Shown here piece after piece: positions 44,326 through 53,829 of a stretch of DNA of 64,000 bases. The notes under the pieces were generated by a model. That model made no database searches, had not been told where the DNA came from, and saw only the letters and a list, made by a program, of their open reading frames with translations. The position numbers and the translations under genes are program-made. The first letter of the stretch is position 1, and each line of letters starts with the position of its first letter. The stretch is from Caulobacter sp. UNC358MFTsu5.1 (lineage in GTDB: Bacteria; Pseudomonadota; Alphaproteobacteria; Caulobacterales; Caulobacteraceae), in contig NZ_JONW01000005.1 in assembly GCF_000712075.1 (NCBI RefSeq), forward strand, positions 501,001 through 565,000. Reading direction: 5' to 3'.

Positions 44326-45660
44326 ATGAGCACCCACAAGACCTCCGGCGTCGGACGCCGGGACATCCTGGCCGGCGCGGCCCTGGCCCTCGCCCCGACC
44401 CTGGCGCCGGCCGCCGCCGACGCGGCCGCCAAGACCAAGCGCCCGGCGCCTCCGGGCTTCCTGTGGGGCACGGCGATCTCGGCCTATCAAAGCGAAGGCG
44501 GCAACACCAACAGCGACGCCTGGCTGATGGAGAACATCCAGCCCAGCATGTTCAAGGAACGCTCGGGCGACGCCTGCGACAGCTATCACCGCTACGCCGA
44601 GGACTTCGCCATCGCCGGCGGCCTGGGCCTGAACTGCTACCGCATGGGCGTGGAGTGGGCGCGGATCGAGCCCAGCGAGGGCCATTTCTCCGAGGCCGAG
44701 CTGGACCACTACGCCCGCATGCTGGAGGCCTGCCGCGCGCGCGGCCTCAAGCCCATGGTGACCCTGAACCATTTCACCACGCCCCTGTGGTTCGCCCAGC
44801 GCGGGGGCTTCGAGGTCGCCGACGCGCCCGAGCTCTTCGCCCGCTACTGCAAGAAGGTGGTCGAGCGCCTGGGTCCGCTGATGGACAAGGTCACCACCTT
44901 CAACGAAGCCAATATCCGGCTGCTGGTCGACCTGATGCCGGGCATCCAGTCGGCGATCCCCTTCGTCAAGGCGGCCATCGCCGCGGCGGCCAAGGCCACG
45001 GACTCGCCGCGCTTCTCGCGCCTGGCCTACGCCGATCCCCAGGTGGTGACGCCGATCATGATCGAGGCCCACAAGCGCGCCTACGACGCCATCAAGCAGG
45101 CGCGGCCGTCGCTGCCGGTCGGCGTGACCCTGACCACCCAGGACATCCAGTCGGCCACCGATCCCGCCTTGGTCGAGGTCTATCAGCGCCGGCTGTACGG
45201 CGACTGGGTCGAGGCAGCGCGCACCCACGCCGACTTCTTCGGGGTGCAGACCTACACCCGCTTCGTCGTCGACGAGAACGGCGTGCGGCCGCCGCCCAAG
45301 GACGCCGAGCTGACCCTGTCGGGCTACGAGTTCTATCCGCAGGCCCTGGCCAACACGATCCGCTGGGCCCACCGGACGATCGGCAAGCCGGTCTATGTGA
45401 CCGAGAACGGCATCGCCACCAACGACGACGCCCGCCGGATCGCCTTCATCGACCAGGCCCTGGACGGCGTGCGCCAATGCCTGGACGAGGGCATCCCCGT
45501 CCACGGCTATCTCTACTGGTCGCTGCTGGACAATTTCGAATGGACGTCCGGCTACGGCGTGCCGTTCGGCCTGGTGGCGGTGGACCGCAAGACCTTCCAG
45601 CGCACACCCCGGCCCAGCGCCGTGCACCTGGGCCGGATCGCGCGGGCGAACCTGATCTGA
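44326..45660 (+). CDS. Tat-exported GH1 beta-glycosidase
   Basis: 444 residues. GVGRRDILAGAALALAP is a twin-arginine signal, so the enzyme is periplasmic, unusual for this mostly cytoplasmic family. Family 1 landmarks: FLWGTAISAYQSEGG near the N-terminus, YRMGVEWARIEPSEG, the acid/base region TFNEAN (the usual NEP is NEA here), the nucleophile in YVTENGIAT, and the C-terminal SLLDNFEWTSGYGVPFGLV. GGGGGAG precedes the ATG. It would remove a sugar from the substrate of the receptor upstream, though a terminator separates the two genes. Confidence 0.92.
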   Translation: MSTHKTSGVGRRDILAGAALALAPTLAPAAADAAAKTKRPAPPGFLWGTAISAYQSEGGNTNSDAWLMENIQPSMFKERSGDACDSYHRYAEDFAIAGGLGLNCYRMGVEWARIEPSEGHFSEAELDHYARMLEACRARGLKPMVTLNHFTTPLWFAQRGGFEVADAPELFARYCKKVVERLGPLMDKVTTFNEANIRLLVDLMPGIQSAIPFVKAAIAAAAKATDSPRFSRLAYADPQVVTPIMIEAHKRAYDAIKQARPSLPVGVTLTTQDIQSATDPALVEVYQRRLYGDWVEAARTHADFFGVQTYTRFVVDENGVRPPPKDAELTLSGYEFYPQALANTIRWAHRTIGKPVYVTENGIATNDDARRIAFIDQALDGVRQCLDEGIPVHGYLYWSLLDNFEWTSGYGVPFGLVAVDRKTFQRTPRPSAVHLGRIARANLI

Positions 45661-45698
45661 GAGGGGCGGTTCATCTGAAGGGGAGCGCTCCCCTTCCT

Positions 45699-45810
45699 GT
45701 TGTCATCCCGGAAAGCGCGCAGCGCTTGTCCGGGACCCAGGTGAACCGCAAAGCACCAGCCCAGTCCCCTGGGTCCCGGACAGCCCCTGCGGGGCTTCCG
45801 GGATGACAAC
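45699..45810. repeat. REP-like inverted-repeat element, copy 2
   Basis: Outer arms GTTGTCATCCCGGA (45699-45712) and its complement (45797-45810), inner arms GTCCGGGACCCAG (45728-45740) and its complement (45769-45781), all perfect. Between outer and inner arms on each side sits a small hairpin (AAGCGC-GCA-GCGCTT at 45713-45727; AGCCCC-TGC-GGGGCT at 45782-45796), giving a cloverleaf-like fold. It lies between the convergent GH1 and acyl-CoA dehydrogenase genes, as copy 1 does between another convergent pair. Confidence 0.9.
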
Positions 45811-45844
45811 GGTTTTGGGTGGGCAAGGCGCCCCTGAGCGTCTC

Positions 45845-47569
45845 TTAGAAAATCCGCTCCGGCGCCCCGGACGCCACGTCGCTTCGGGCCGCCACCAGGG
45901 CCAGCCAGGCATCGACCTTGGGCAGCTCGCACTCGAAGAAGAAGCGGCACGCCCACGCCTTGCCGTCGGCCAGATCGCGGTCGGTCAGGCCGGCGGCGGC
46001 GACCGCCTGGTCCAGCCACTGCCAGGCCACCACCACGTGGCCGAACGCCCAGAGGAAGGCCGTGGCGTTGTCCAGGGCGGACCGGCGGTCCTCGCCCTGC
46101 AGCACCTCGATCGTGGCCACCACCGACCGCCAGGCCTCCGACAGGGCGCGCGCGTGGACCGCCAGGGCGGGAACCCCTTCGGCGGCCTTGGCCGTCCTGG
46201 AGATCCTCGCCGCCAGCACGGGCAGGCCCGCCCCGTCCGACAGGATCTTGCGCCCCACCAGGTCCATGCCCTGGACGCCCGTCGTGCCCTCGTGGATCGG
46301 GTTCAGCCGGTTGTCGCGCCACAGCTGCTCGACGTCGAAGTCGCGCGTGTAGCCGTAGCCGCCGTGGACCTGGATCGCGATGTCGTTGGCCGCCAGGCCG
46401 TATTCCGAGGGCCAGGTCTTGGCGACCGGCGTCAGCAGGCCCAGCAGGGCGGCGTCGGCCTCCGAGCCCTCGGCCGTGTCGACCAGGCGGGCGCAGTAGA
46501 GGCACAGGGCCAGGGCGCCCTCCACATAGGCCTTCTGCTGCAGCAGCATCCGGCGCACGTCGGGGTGCTCGATGATGGCGACGGGCGGACCCGAGCGCCG
46601 GCCGGGCGGACGCCCCTGCAGCCGCTCGCGGGCGTAGTCGACCGCCAGGCGGTGGCTGCGATAGCCCAGGGCCGCCGCCCCCACCCCGACGCCGATCCGG
46701 GCCTCGTTCATCATCTGGAACATCTGGCGCAAGCCCTCGCCCGGCGCGCCGACGATCCAGCCCACGGCCCCGTCCCGCTCGCCGAAGTTCAGCAGGCAGT
46801 TGGCCGTGCCGCGATAACCCATCTTGTGGTTCAGCCCGGCCACGGCGACGTCGTTGCGGGTCCCGTCCGGCAGGACCTTGGGTACGATGAACAGCGAGAT
46901 GCCCGCCGTCCCCTCGGGCAGGGTCCCGTCCGCGTTCGGGACCTTGGCCAGCACCAGGTGGACGATGTTGCCGCTGACGTCCTGGTCGCCGCCCGAGATC
47001 CACATCTTGTTGCCGGCCAGGCGGTAGCGCCCGCCCAGGGCGTCCTGGCCGTCGGGCGTCGCCTTGGTGCGCACGTCGGCCAGGCTGGACCCCGCCTGCG
47101 GCTCGGACAGGCACATGGTGCCGAACCACCGCCCCTCGATCTGCGGGCGGGCGAAGGCCTCGACCTGGGCCGGCGAGCCGAAGGTGGCGATCAGCCGGGC
47201 GTTGGCGACCGTCAGCATCGGATAGGCGGCGGTCGAGACGTTGGCGGCGGCGAAGAAGGCGAACGAGGCGGCGCAGACCAGATAGGGCAGGCCGAGGCCG
47301 CCCTGCGCCTCCGGGAAGCCCGCCGAGAACAGGCCCAGCTCCGCGTACTGGGCCAGGGCCTCGCCGATGGCGGGACAGATGCGGACCTGGCCGTCCACCA
47401 GCGCCGGCTCCTCGACGTCGTTGCGCTTGAAGTGCGGCAGGAAGGCGTCGGTCGCCAGGGTCTGGGACAGGTCCAGCACCGCATCGACCGTCTCGCGGTC
47501 GACCCCGGCCTGGAGCCAGTCGTGGAGCAGGAAATCGACGTCGCGACGATCGAGCAGCGGAGTGGTCAT
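45845..47569 (-). CDS. Acyl-CoA dehydrogenase, DmdC-like
   Basis: FAD enzyme introducing an alpha-beta double bond into an acyl-CoA. At 574 residues it is the long type with a C-terminal extension, as in 3-methylmercaptopropionyl-CoA dehydrogenase (DmdC). Motifs: [31 protein letters not shown], and the diagnostic [19 protein letters not shown]. Substrate cannot be assigned; members act on many branched or unusual acyl-CoAs. It begins ten bases after the SDR gene ends and belongs to the TetR-SDR-ACAD transcript. Confidence 0.92.
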   Translation of the reverse strand: MTTPLLDRRDVDFLLHDWLQAGVDRETVDAVLDLSQTLATDAFLPHFKRNDVEEPALVDGQVRICPAIGEALAQYAELGLFSAGFPEAQGGLGLPYLVCAASFAFFAAANVSTAAYPMLTVANARLIATFGSPAQVEAFARPQIEGRWFGTMCLSEPQAGSSLADVRTKATPDGQDALGGRYRLAGNKMWISGGDQDVSGNIVHLVLAKVPNADGTLPEGTAGISLFIVPKVLPDGTRNDVAVAGLNHKMGYRGTANCLLNFGERDGAVGWIVGAPGEGLRQMFQMMNEARIGVGVGAAALGYRSHRLAVDYARERLQGRPPGRRSGPPVAIIEHPDVRRMLLQQKAYVEGALALCLYCARLVDTAEGSEADAALLGLLTPVAKTWPSEYGLAANDIAIQVHGGYGYTRDFDVEQLWRDNRLNPIHEGTTGVQGMDLVGRKILSDGAGLPVLAARISRTAKAAEGVPALAVHARALSEAWRSVVATIEVLQGEDRRSALDNATAFLWAFGHVVVAWQWLDQAVAAAGLTDRDLADGKAWACRFFFECELPKVDAWLALVAARSDVASGAPERIF

Positions 47570-47579
47570 GCGGAAGGCC

Positions 47580-48374
47580 TCAGATGATCGTCGCGCCGCC
47601 GTCGATCACGAGCGTCTGGCCCGTGATGTGGCCGCCGGCGTCGGATGCGAGCAACAGCGCCGCGCCCATCAGGTCGGCGGGCCCGCCTAGCTTGCCCAGC
47701 GGCGTCCAGCGCAGCATCTCGTCACCATGCGCCTCGACCGTGGCCGCCGTCATCTTCGACGGGAAATAGCCGGGCGCCAGGGCGTTGACGCGGATGTTGC
47801 GCGGGCCCCATTCGGCGGCCAGGGCCCGGGTCATGTTGATCACCGCGCCCTTGGCGGTGTTGTAGGCGATGGTGCCCGGCCGGTCGGGATGGTGGCCCTG
47901 CAGCCCCTCGATCGAGGCGACATTGACCACCGCCCCCTTGCCCTGCGGGATGAAGGCCGTCTTGGCCACCGCCTGGGTCAGCTGGAACAGGCCGGTCACG
48001 TTCAGGTCGATGACCTTGTTCCAGCCCTCCGGCGGATAGTCCTCGGCCGGCGCGCCCCAGACCGTGCCGGCGTTGTTGACCAGGATGTCGATCCGGCCGA
48101 AGCGCTCGAACACCTGCCGGACCAGGGCCGGGGCCGCGTCGGGCGCGCCCAGGTCGGCGGCGAAGCCCGCCGCCGCCAGGCCCTGTTCGTTGAGCTCCGC
48201 CACGGCGGCATCCAGCTCGGCCTGCTTGCGCGCGACCAGCACGACCATGGCCCCGAACTCGCCCAGGGCTGTGGCGATCTGCAGCCCCAGGCCGCGCGAG
48301 CCGCCGGTGACGACCGCCACCCGCCCGCGCAGGTCGAACAGGCCGGCCAGGACGCCGGCGCCACGCTCACTCAT
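47580..48374 (-). CDS. Short-chain dehydrogenase/reductase
   Basis: 264-residue classical SDR. Cofactor motif VTGGSRGLGLQIA, NNAG motif LVNNAGTVWGA, catalytic Ser in NVASIEGLQG and YNTAKGA supplying Tyr and Lys; the C-terminal SDAGGHITGQTLVIDGG is standard. AAGGAAG precedes the ATG. It lies between the second TetR (28 bases upstream) and the acyl-CoA dehydrogenase. A 3-hydroxyacyl-CoA or alcohol substrate fits the context. Confidence 0.92.
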   Translation of the reverse strand: MSERGAGVLAGLFDLRGRVAVVTGGSRGLGLQIATALGEFGAMVVLVARKQAELDAAVAELNEQGLAAAGFAADLGAPDAAPALVRQVFERFGRIDILVNNAGTVWGAPAEDYPPEGWNKVIDLNVTGLFQLTQAVAKTAFIPQGKGAVVNVASIEGLQGHHPDRPGTIAYNTAKGAVINMTRALAAEWGPRNIRVNALAPGYFPSKMTAATVEAHGDEMLRWTPLGKLGGPADLMGAALLLASDAGGHITGQTLVIDGGATII

Positions 48375-48402
48375 CGCTTGCTTCCTTGTCTTCCGGACAC
48401 GC

Positions 48403-49119
48403 TCACGCGTCGACCGGCGCGCCCCGGCAGATCGCCTCGAAGCCCGCCGCCATGAACCGGGCCATGTGCCGGCGGATCGAGATGAAGTCGTCGGACGAGC
48501 ACAGGCCGTGCGACAGCTCGTCCAGGCGTCCGGTGCGGGCCATGTTGTGGGTCATGGCGCCTGACACGAAGTGGTAGCCCCAGAAGATCGTCGCCTCGTC
48601 GCAGTCGGGCATGGCCTTCTTGAGCAGGTCGATCAGGGCCAGGACGACCGGGTTGAAGTACTTGGTCATCTTCTCGGCGCCCCAGCCGGCGGCGCTGTTG
48701 GCCTGGGCGCTGATCTTGCCGAAAGCGATCCACTGCTCGGTGTCGTGGATCTGGACGTTCAGGTCGGTGTCGATCCAGGCGTGCAGCGCGCCCTCCACCG
48801 TCACCTTGTCGCCCACCTCGTCGGCGTAGCGGCGCATCGCCTCCAGGCGGTTGCGGGCCGAGATCGGCGCGCGCCGCGCCCACACCGCCTCGTACAGGCT
48901 TTCCTTGCCGTTGAAGTGGTAGTGGATCAGCGTCGAGCTGACCCCCACCCGCGCGGCCACGTCCTTGAGGGTGACGCCGTGATAGCCGAACTCGGCGAAC
49001 AGCTGCTCGGCGGCGTCCAGGATGCGCTCGATCGACTCCTCGCGCACGCGGGCCTTGTGCTTGCGGGCGCGGGCCGGTGCGGGCGCGGTCTGGGGTTCGA
49101 CGTGATCGGTGCTGGTCAT
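48403..49119 (-). CDS. TetR-family regulator, copy 2
   Basis: 238 residues, paralogous to the regulator at 40312-40989: HTH ERILDAAEQLFAEFGYHGVTLKDVAARVGVSSTLIHYHF and C-terminal FWGYHFVSGA and ARFMAAGF blocks. It has an extra, Ala/Pro/Arg-rich N-terminus. It heads the SDR and acyl-CoA dehydrogenase genes and follows the second TonB receptor on the same strand, so it probably controls both. The dyad at 51613-51640 is a candidate target. Confidence 0.92.
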   Translation of the reverse strand: MTSTDHVEPQTAPAPARARKHKARVREESIERILDAAEQLFAEFGYHGVTLKDVAARVGVSSTLIHYHFNGKESLYEAVWARRAPISARNRLEAMRRYADEVGDKVTVEGALHAWIDTDLNVQIHDTEQWIAFGKISAQANSAAGWGAEKMTKYFNPVVLALIDLLKKAMPDCDEATIFWGYHFVSGAMTHNMARTGRLDELSHGLCSSDDFISIRRHMARFMAAGFEAICRGAPVDA

Positions 49120-49196
49120 CGCTCTTCGGGTATCGGCTTTGCGGCGGGCGCGTCAACGTGCTCCGGCCGTACGGACTCCGCCATGCCCGAGAAGAC

Positions 49197-49227
49197 GTCT
49201 CCCGCCGCCGGGAAGGCGACGGGAGAC
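49197..49227 (-). terminator. Long hairpin after the second TonB receptor gene
   Basis: 49197-49209 and 49215-49227 form a 13-base-pair stem with loop TTCCC on the minus strand, complete if one G-U pair is allowed. The T run after it is short (GTCTTCTC). It lies 38 bases after the receptor stop. Confidence 0.6.
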
Positions 49228-49264
49228 AGGCAAGGGAGGGTCGCCCTGGTGGTCAAGTTCCCGC

Positions 49265-51526
49265 TCAGAAGTCGTAGCCGACCCGCAGCCCGAAGGTGCG
49301 CGGGCGGACGATCGAGTAGCGGCTGTAGACGAAGGCTTCGGGGTGGATGTAGGTCACCGCGCGGCTGTTGCCGATGTTCTCGGCGTAGAGCATCGCGTTG
49401 ACCTTGCCGTACCGGATCCCGGTCTGGAGGTTGGCGTAGGTGTAGCTGTCGGTGTGGTCGTACAGCGGGCTGACGACCCCGGCCTTGCCCGGCGTGTTGG
49501 GGAAGCCGTTCGGGAACGAGCCGACGTGCTGGATCTGGACGCTGGTGAAGCCGGTGGCCGTCCCGCCCAGGCTGTAGCTGTAGGTGCCGTAAAGCGTCCC
49601 CTGCAGGCGCGGCGAGGCCAGGCGCGCGCCGTCCACGGCCCCCGAGATGGTGGCCTCCTGCTGGGTCAGCTCGGTGACGTTGGCCTTGTTGATCGACCCG
49701 TTCACGCCGAGCACCCAGCCCTCGGCCGGCGAGAAGGCGGTCTCGGCCTCGATGCCCCGGCTGGCGGCGCGGCCGACATTGGTCGCGAACTGGACCGAGT
49801 CCGACTGGCGGTTGGCCTGGACCTGGATGTTCTTCCAGTCGATGTAGTAGGCGGCCAGGTTGGCGGTCAGCCGGCCGTCCAGCCAGCGGCCCTTGGCCCC
49901 GATCTCGTAGTTGATCAGGTTGTCGGACCCCGCCCCGGCCGGGATGACCAGGTCGGTCGGATCGACCGTGCTGACGCTGCCGGCCCGCGAATTGTAGACC
50001 GGCGTGCGGTAGCCCGTGGACACCGTGGCGTAGGTCGTCAGGTCGTGCGACGGCTTGTAGGTCAGGCTGGCCTTCCACGACGCCTTCTTCGCCGACGGGT
50101 ACTTGGCGTAGGACGCCGGGGTCGGCACGACCGCCAGCGGTCCGGAGATGCCGAACAGGGCGTAGGTGAAGTAGGCGGTGTTGAAGCCCGGATAGACGTC
50201 GACCTCGCCGCCGTACTTGCCGTAGCGCACGCCGCCGGTGGCCTGCAGCTTGTCGGTCAGGTGGTAGGTCAGCTCGCCGAAGCCGGCCAGTTCGTAGGTG
50301 CGCGTGTCGCTGCCGAACTTGGCGAAGGTCGTGCCCGGCAGGCCCGTGATGTGGTGGCTGGCCAGGTAGGCCGCGCTGGAGCGGTCCTCGCCGACCAGGT
50401 CGGTGTCGCGGTGCAGGTAGAAGCCGCCGGCCACCCAGTCGAACTTGCCGCCGGTGTCGGAGGCCAGCCGCGTCTCCTGGACGAAGGCCTTCGAGGTGTA
50501 GCTGTCGTAGAGATAGAACGGGATGGCCAGATTGAAGGTGCCGGCCAGGTCGACGTTGAACAGGCCCTTGCCGATCGAATAGGTCGACGAGCTGGTCAGG
50601 CGGGCGCCGTCGAACTGGTACTCCAGCGTGCCGTTATAGACCTGGGTCTTGGTCGTGTACTGGTCCGGGATCGTGCTGTAGCGCTTGCGGTCGCCCAGCG
50701 ACGGCGTGGTCATCGCCGCGTCCTTGGGGTCGCTGTCCTCGTAGGAGGCCAGCAGCTTGACGCTGAGCCGGTCGTTCGGCTTCCACAGCAGCACCGCGCG
50801 GCCGCCGACGTCCTTCAGGGCGTTGGCGTTCTTCACGCCGGTGCCGAGGTTGTCGATGTAGCCGTCTTCGTCACGGTAGAAGCCGACCATGCGCAGGGCC
50901 AGCTGGTCCTTGACCAGCGGCAGGTTGACCATGGCGTTGTAGCGCTGGCGGACGCCGTCGCCGTCCGGCGTGTAGCCGAGGTCGGCCTGGACCGAGGCCG
51001 CGTAGCCCGTCGTGTCCGGGCTCTTGGTCAGGACGCGCAGCGCGCCCGACAGCGAACCCGAGCCGAACAGCGTGCCCTGCGGGCCGCGCAGGAACTCGAC
51101 GCGCTCGACGTCGTACATGGCCGGGTCCAGCGTCACGGTGTTGCCGATCGTGGTGAGCGGCAGCTCGTCCAGATAGACGGTGGTGGTGGTCTGCAGGCCC
51201 GCGCCCCAGCCGTTGGTGGAGATGCCGCGGACGGTGAAGCGGGCGTTGTTGTTGCTGGCCTGGTTGAGGACCACGCCGGGCGTTTCGCGCGCGATGCCCT
51301 CGAAGCCGACCACGCCCTTCTGGGTCAGTTCGGCCTGCGAGAAGGCGGTGATGCTGAGCGGCACGTCCTGCAGACGTTCCTTCCGACGGGTCGCGGTGAC
51401 CACGACCTCCTCGACGGTGCTGACGGCGGCGGTCTCGCGCGGCGCCCCGGTGGTGGTCTGCGCGATCGCGGGCGTGGCGGCCGCCATCAAGGCGATCAGC
51501 GACGCCGTATAGGCAAAACGACTCAT
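49265..51526 (-). CDS. TonB-dependent receptor of the catabolic island (second)
   Basis: 753 residues, the smaller siderophore-type architecture. Signal peptide to TPAIAQ, TonB box VEEVVVTATRRKERLQDVP, plug with GISTNGWGAGLQTTTTVYLDE and RVEFLRGPQGTLFGSGSLSGALRV, barrel ending in GLRVGYDF. The ATG at 51524-51526 has GGAGGG upstream at seven bases; earlier in-frame codons are not protein-like. A 28-base dyad operator lies about 90 bases upstream. The receptor type is widespread for hydrophobic or aromatic substrates in sphingomonads and caulobacters. Confidence 0.95.
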   Translation of the reverse strand: MSRFAYTASLIALMAAATPAIAQTTTGAPRETAAVSTVEEVVVTATRRKERLQDVPLSITAFSQAELTQKGVVGFEGIARETPGVVLNQASNNNARFTVRGISTNGWGAGLQTTTTVYLDELPLTTIGNTVTLDPAMYDVERVEFLRGPQGTLFGSGSLSGALRVLTKSPDTTGYAASVQADLGYTPDGDGVRQRYNAMVNLPLVKDQLALRMVGFYRDEDGYIDNLGTGVKNANALKDVGGRAVLLWKPNDRLSVKLLASYEDSDPKDAAMTTPSLGDRKRYSTIPDQYTTKTQVYNGTLEYQFDGARLTSSSTYSIGKGLFNVDLAGTFNLAIPFYLYDSYTSKAFVQETRLASDTGGKFDWVAGGFYLHRDTDLVGEDRSSAAYLASHHITGLPGTTFAKFGSDTRTYELAGFGELTYHLTDKLQATGGVRYGKYGGEVDVYPGFNTAYFTYALFGISGPLAVVPTPASYAKYPSAKKASWKASLTYKPSHDLTTYATVSTGYRTPVYNSRAGSVSTVDPTDLVIPAGAGSDNLINYEIGAKGRWLDGRLTANLAAYYIDWKNIQVQANRQSDSVQFATNVGRAASRGIEAETAFSPAEGWVLGVNGSINKANVTELTQQEATISGAVDGARLASPRLQGTLYGTYSYSLGGTATGFTSVQIQHVGSFPNGFPNTPGKAGVVSPLYDHTDSYTYANLQTGIRYGKVNAMLYAENIGNSRAVTYIHPEAFVYSRYSIVRPRTFGLRVGYDF

Positions 51527-51612
51527 TGATATCCCTCCCCTGTCGCCGCCGCGCCCTTGGTGACGCTGTTCGACGAACGACGTGACCATCGCATCGCAGC
51601 TTCGCCGGAGTC

Positions 51613-51640
51613 AATACTGACTAACGAGTAAGTCAATATT
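51613..51640. promoter_or_regulatory. 28-base dyad operator upstream of the second TonB receptor
   Basis: The core TGACTAACGAGTAAGTCA (51618-51635) is two eight-base halves differing at one position around GA; flanks AATAC and ATATT extend the symmetry to 13 bases per side (11 matching). Such dyads are typical of TetR operators, and a TetR gene lies just past the receptor. Confidence 0.65.
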
Positions 51641-51796
51641 ATAGGTCGCGCGCCGCCCTCCGCGCGTCGGGCGAAGCCCGCCTGGCCGCGGATTCCCGGC
51701 GCTTAAGAGTCTTTTCAGCCAAGCATGGCCTTATGGCGCTCCTGGCCGCCCCTCGGGGAAATCGCGACCGGAGTTCATCCAAAGGGACCGCGAGAC

Positions 51797-53734
51797 GTGC
51801 ACGGCGAAACCCCCAGCGATCAGAGCGGCTACGGCGCCCTCGACGTGCTGGACGCCAGCCAGGACTGCGCCTGGATCCTGCGCCTGGACGGTTCGATCGA
51901 GCACGCCAACCGTCGCGCCCAGGCCATGTTCCCCGCCGACCCCGGCCCCTCCTCCGCCGCCTGGCGGACGATCTGGCCCGAGGAGAGCCGCTTCTCGCTG
52001 GACCGGTCGTTCAACGTCGCGGCGGCCGGACAGGTCGCCCGCTTCCGCGCCTTCCTGGGCGAGGCCCAGCACGCCCGGACCTATTGCGACACCACCATCT
52101 CGCCGATCCTCGGTCCGGAGGGCCAGGTGGTCCGCCTGCTGGCGACGGCCCGCGACGTCACCCAGACCGTCGAGACCCAGGGCTTCCTGCGCACGGTCAT
52201 CCAGCTGCTGCCCTCGCCCCTGACGGTCAAGAACGTCGAGGACGGCCGCTACGTCCTGATCAACCGCGCGGCCGAGGACGCCTTGGGCGTGGTCGCCGAC
52301 GAGGCGGTGGGCAAGCGGGGGTCCGAGGTCCTGCCGCCCGCGATCGCGACCCACGCCGCCGAGATCGAGGCCAAGGTCCTGGCGTCCGGCGAGATGCAGC
52401 TGTCCGAGGAGGTCTTCGGCGAGACCGCCGACGGCGCCCCGCGCTACTTCACTACCAAGACCCTGGCCACCTACGACGACGTCGGGGCGCGCCACCTGAT
52501 CACCCTGGCCGAGGACGTCACCGCCCGCCGGTCGGCCGCCGCCTCGCTGCGCGCCGCCCTGGACCAGGCCGAGCAGGCCAGCCAGGCCAAGACCGCCTTC
52601 CTGGCCAATATGAGCCACGAGATCCGCACCCCGCTGAACGGCATCGTCGCCGGCGCCGACCTGCTGGCCAAGGGCGCGCTGGACCCGCGGGCCCGCGAAC
52701 TGGTCGACATCATCCTCAAGTCCGGGCGCGGGCTGGAGCGCCTGCTGTCCGACATCCTCGACCTGGTGCGCATCGAGGCGGGCCAGGTGACGGTCGAGAA
52801 CGGCCCCTTCCACCTGGGCGACCTGGCGCGCTCGGTTGGCGCGCTCTGCGCCCTGCGGGCCGAGGAGAAGGGCGTGGTCCTGGCGGTCGAGGTCGCCGCC
52901 GAGGCCGACCTGACGGTGGTCGGCGACAGCAACCGCCTGCGCCAGGTGCTGACCAACCTGCTCAGCAACGCCGTGAAGTTCACCGACGCGGGCCGGGTCA
53001 CCCTGGTCGCGGACGTCGACGCCCCCCTCGGTTCAGGCGGCCGCGCGCGGTTCTCGGTGTCCGACACCGGGATCGGTTTCGACGCCGCCCAGAAGGCGCG
53101 CATCTTCGACCGCTTCCAGCAGGCCGACACCTCGTTCACCCGCCGGTTCGGCGGCGCCGGGCTGGGCCTGGCGATCTCGCGCGAGCTGGTCGAGCTGATG
53201 GGCGGCGCCCTGGAGTGCGACAGCGCGCCGGGCCAGGGCTCGACCTTCTGGTTCACCCTGCCCCTGGCCGCCCATCACGAGCCGGTCGTCGAGGCGACCG
53301 CCGAGGCCGACCTCGAACCGCTGGACATGCCCCGCATCCTGGTGGCCGACGACCATCCGACCAACCGCAAGATCGTCGAGTTGATCCTGGCCGAGGTGGC
53401 TGAGATCTACACCGCCGAGAACGGCGCCGAGGCCGTCGAGGTCTGCGCCACCGTGACGCCGGACCTGATCCTGATGGACATGCAGATGCCGGTCATGGAC
53501 GGGCTGGACGCGGTCCGGGCGATCCGGGCGCGCGAGGCGGCGACCGGCGCGGCCCGCACCCCGATCATCATGCTGACGGCCAACGCCCGTCCCGAGCACA
53601 TGGCCGCCAGCCGCGCGGCGGGCGCCGACCTGCACCTGGAAAAGCCGATCACCAGCGCCATGCTGTTCGCCGCCATCGGCCAGGCCTTAGAGGCGGTCCA
53701 GGCCGCGCCGGAACCGGTCGCGGAAACCGCCTGA
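51797..53734 (+). CDS. Cytoplasmic hybrid histidine kinase/response regulator
   Basis: About 645 residues with no membrane segment. Two PAS-like sensor domains (residues about 10-130 and 130-250; YVLINRAAEDALGVVADEAVGK) lead to HisKA with the phosphorylated His in NMSHEIRTPLNG (H274), HATPase with NLLSNAVKFTD, DTGIGF and GGAGLGLAI, and a C-terminal receiver with phospho-Asp in LILMDMQMPVMDG (D561). Start: the GTG at 51797 has AAGGGA upstream; the in-frame ATG at 51725 has no ribosome site. No output domain or partner gene is adjacent, except the chemotaxis block downstream. Confidence 0.92.
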   Translation: MHGETPSDQSGYGALDVLDASQDCAWILRLDGSIEHANRRAQAMFPADPGPSSAAWRTIWPEESRFSLDRSFNVAAAGQVARFRAFLGEAQHARTYCDTTISPILGPEGQVVRLLATARDVTQTVETQGFLRTVIQLLPSPLTVKNVEDGRYVLINRAAEDALGVVADEAVGKRGSEVLPPAIATHAAEIEAKVLASGEMQLSEEVFGETADGAPRYFTTKTLATYDDVGARHLITLAEDVTARRSAAASLRAALDQAEQASQAKTAFLANMSHEIRTPLNGIVAGADLLAKGALDPRARELVDIILKSGRGLERLLSDILDLVRIEAGQVTVENGPFHLGDLARSVGALCALRAEEKGVVLAVEVAAEADLTVVGDSNRLRQVLTNLLSNAVKFTDAGRVTLVADVDAPLGSGGRARFSVSDTGIGFDAAQKARIFDRFQQADTSFTRRFGGAGLGLAISRELVELMGGALECDSAPGQGSTFWFTLPLAAHHEPVVEATAEADLEPLDMPRILVADDHPTNRKIVELILAEVAEIYTAENGAEAVEVCATVTPDLILMDMQMPVMDGLDAVRAIRAREAATGAARTPIIMLTANARPEHMAASRAAGADLHLEKPITSAMLFAAIGQALEAVQAAPEPVAETA

Positions 53735-53829
53735 TCCTCGCCGCCGGGCCGGAAAAAGCGCCCGATCTTTACCCGACCTTCGCTAATCCCGGCGCATAGT
53801 CGGGACAGTGTAAATCATCCGGCGATTTC

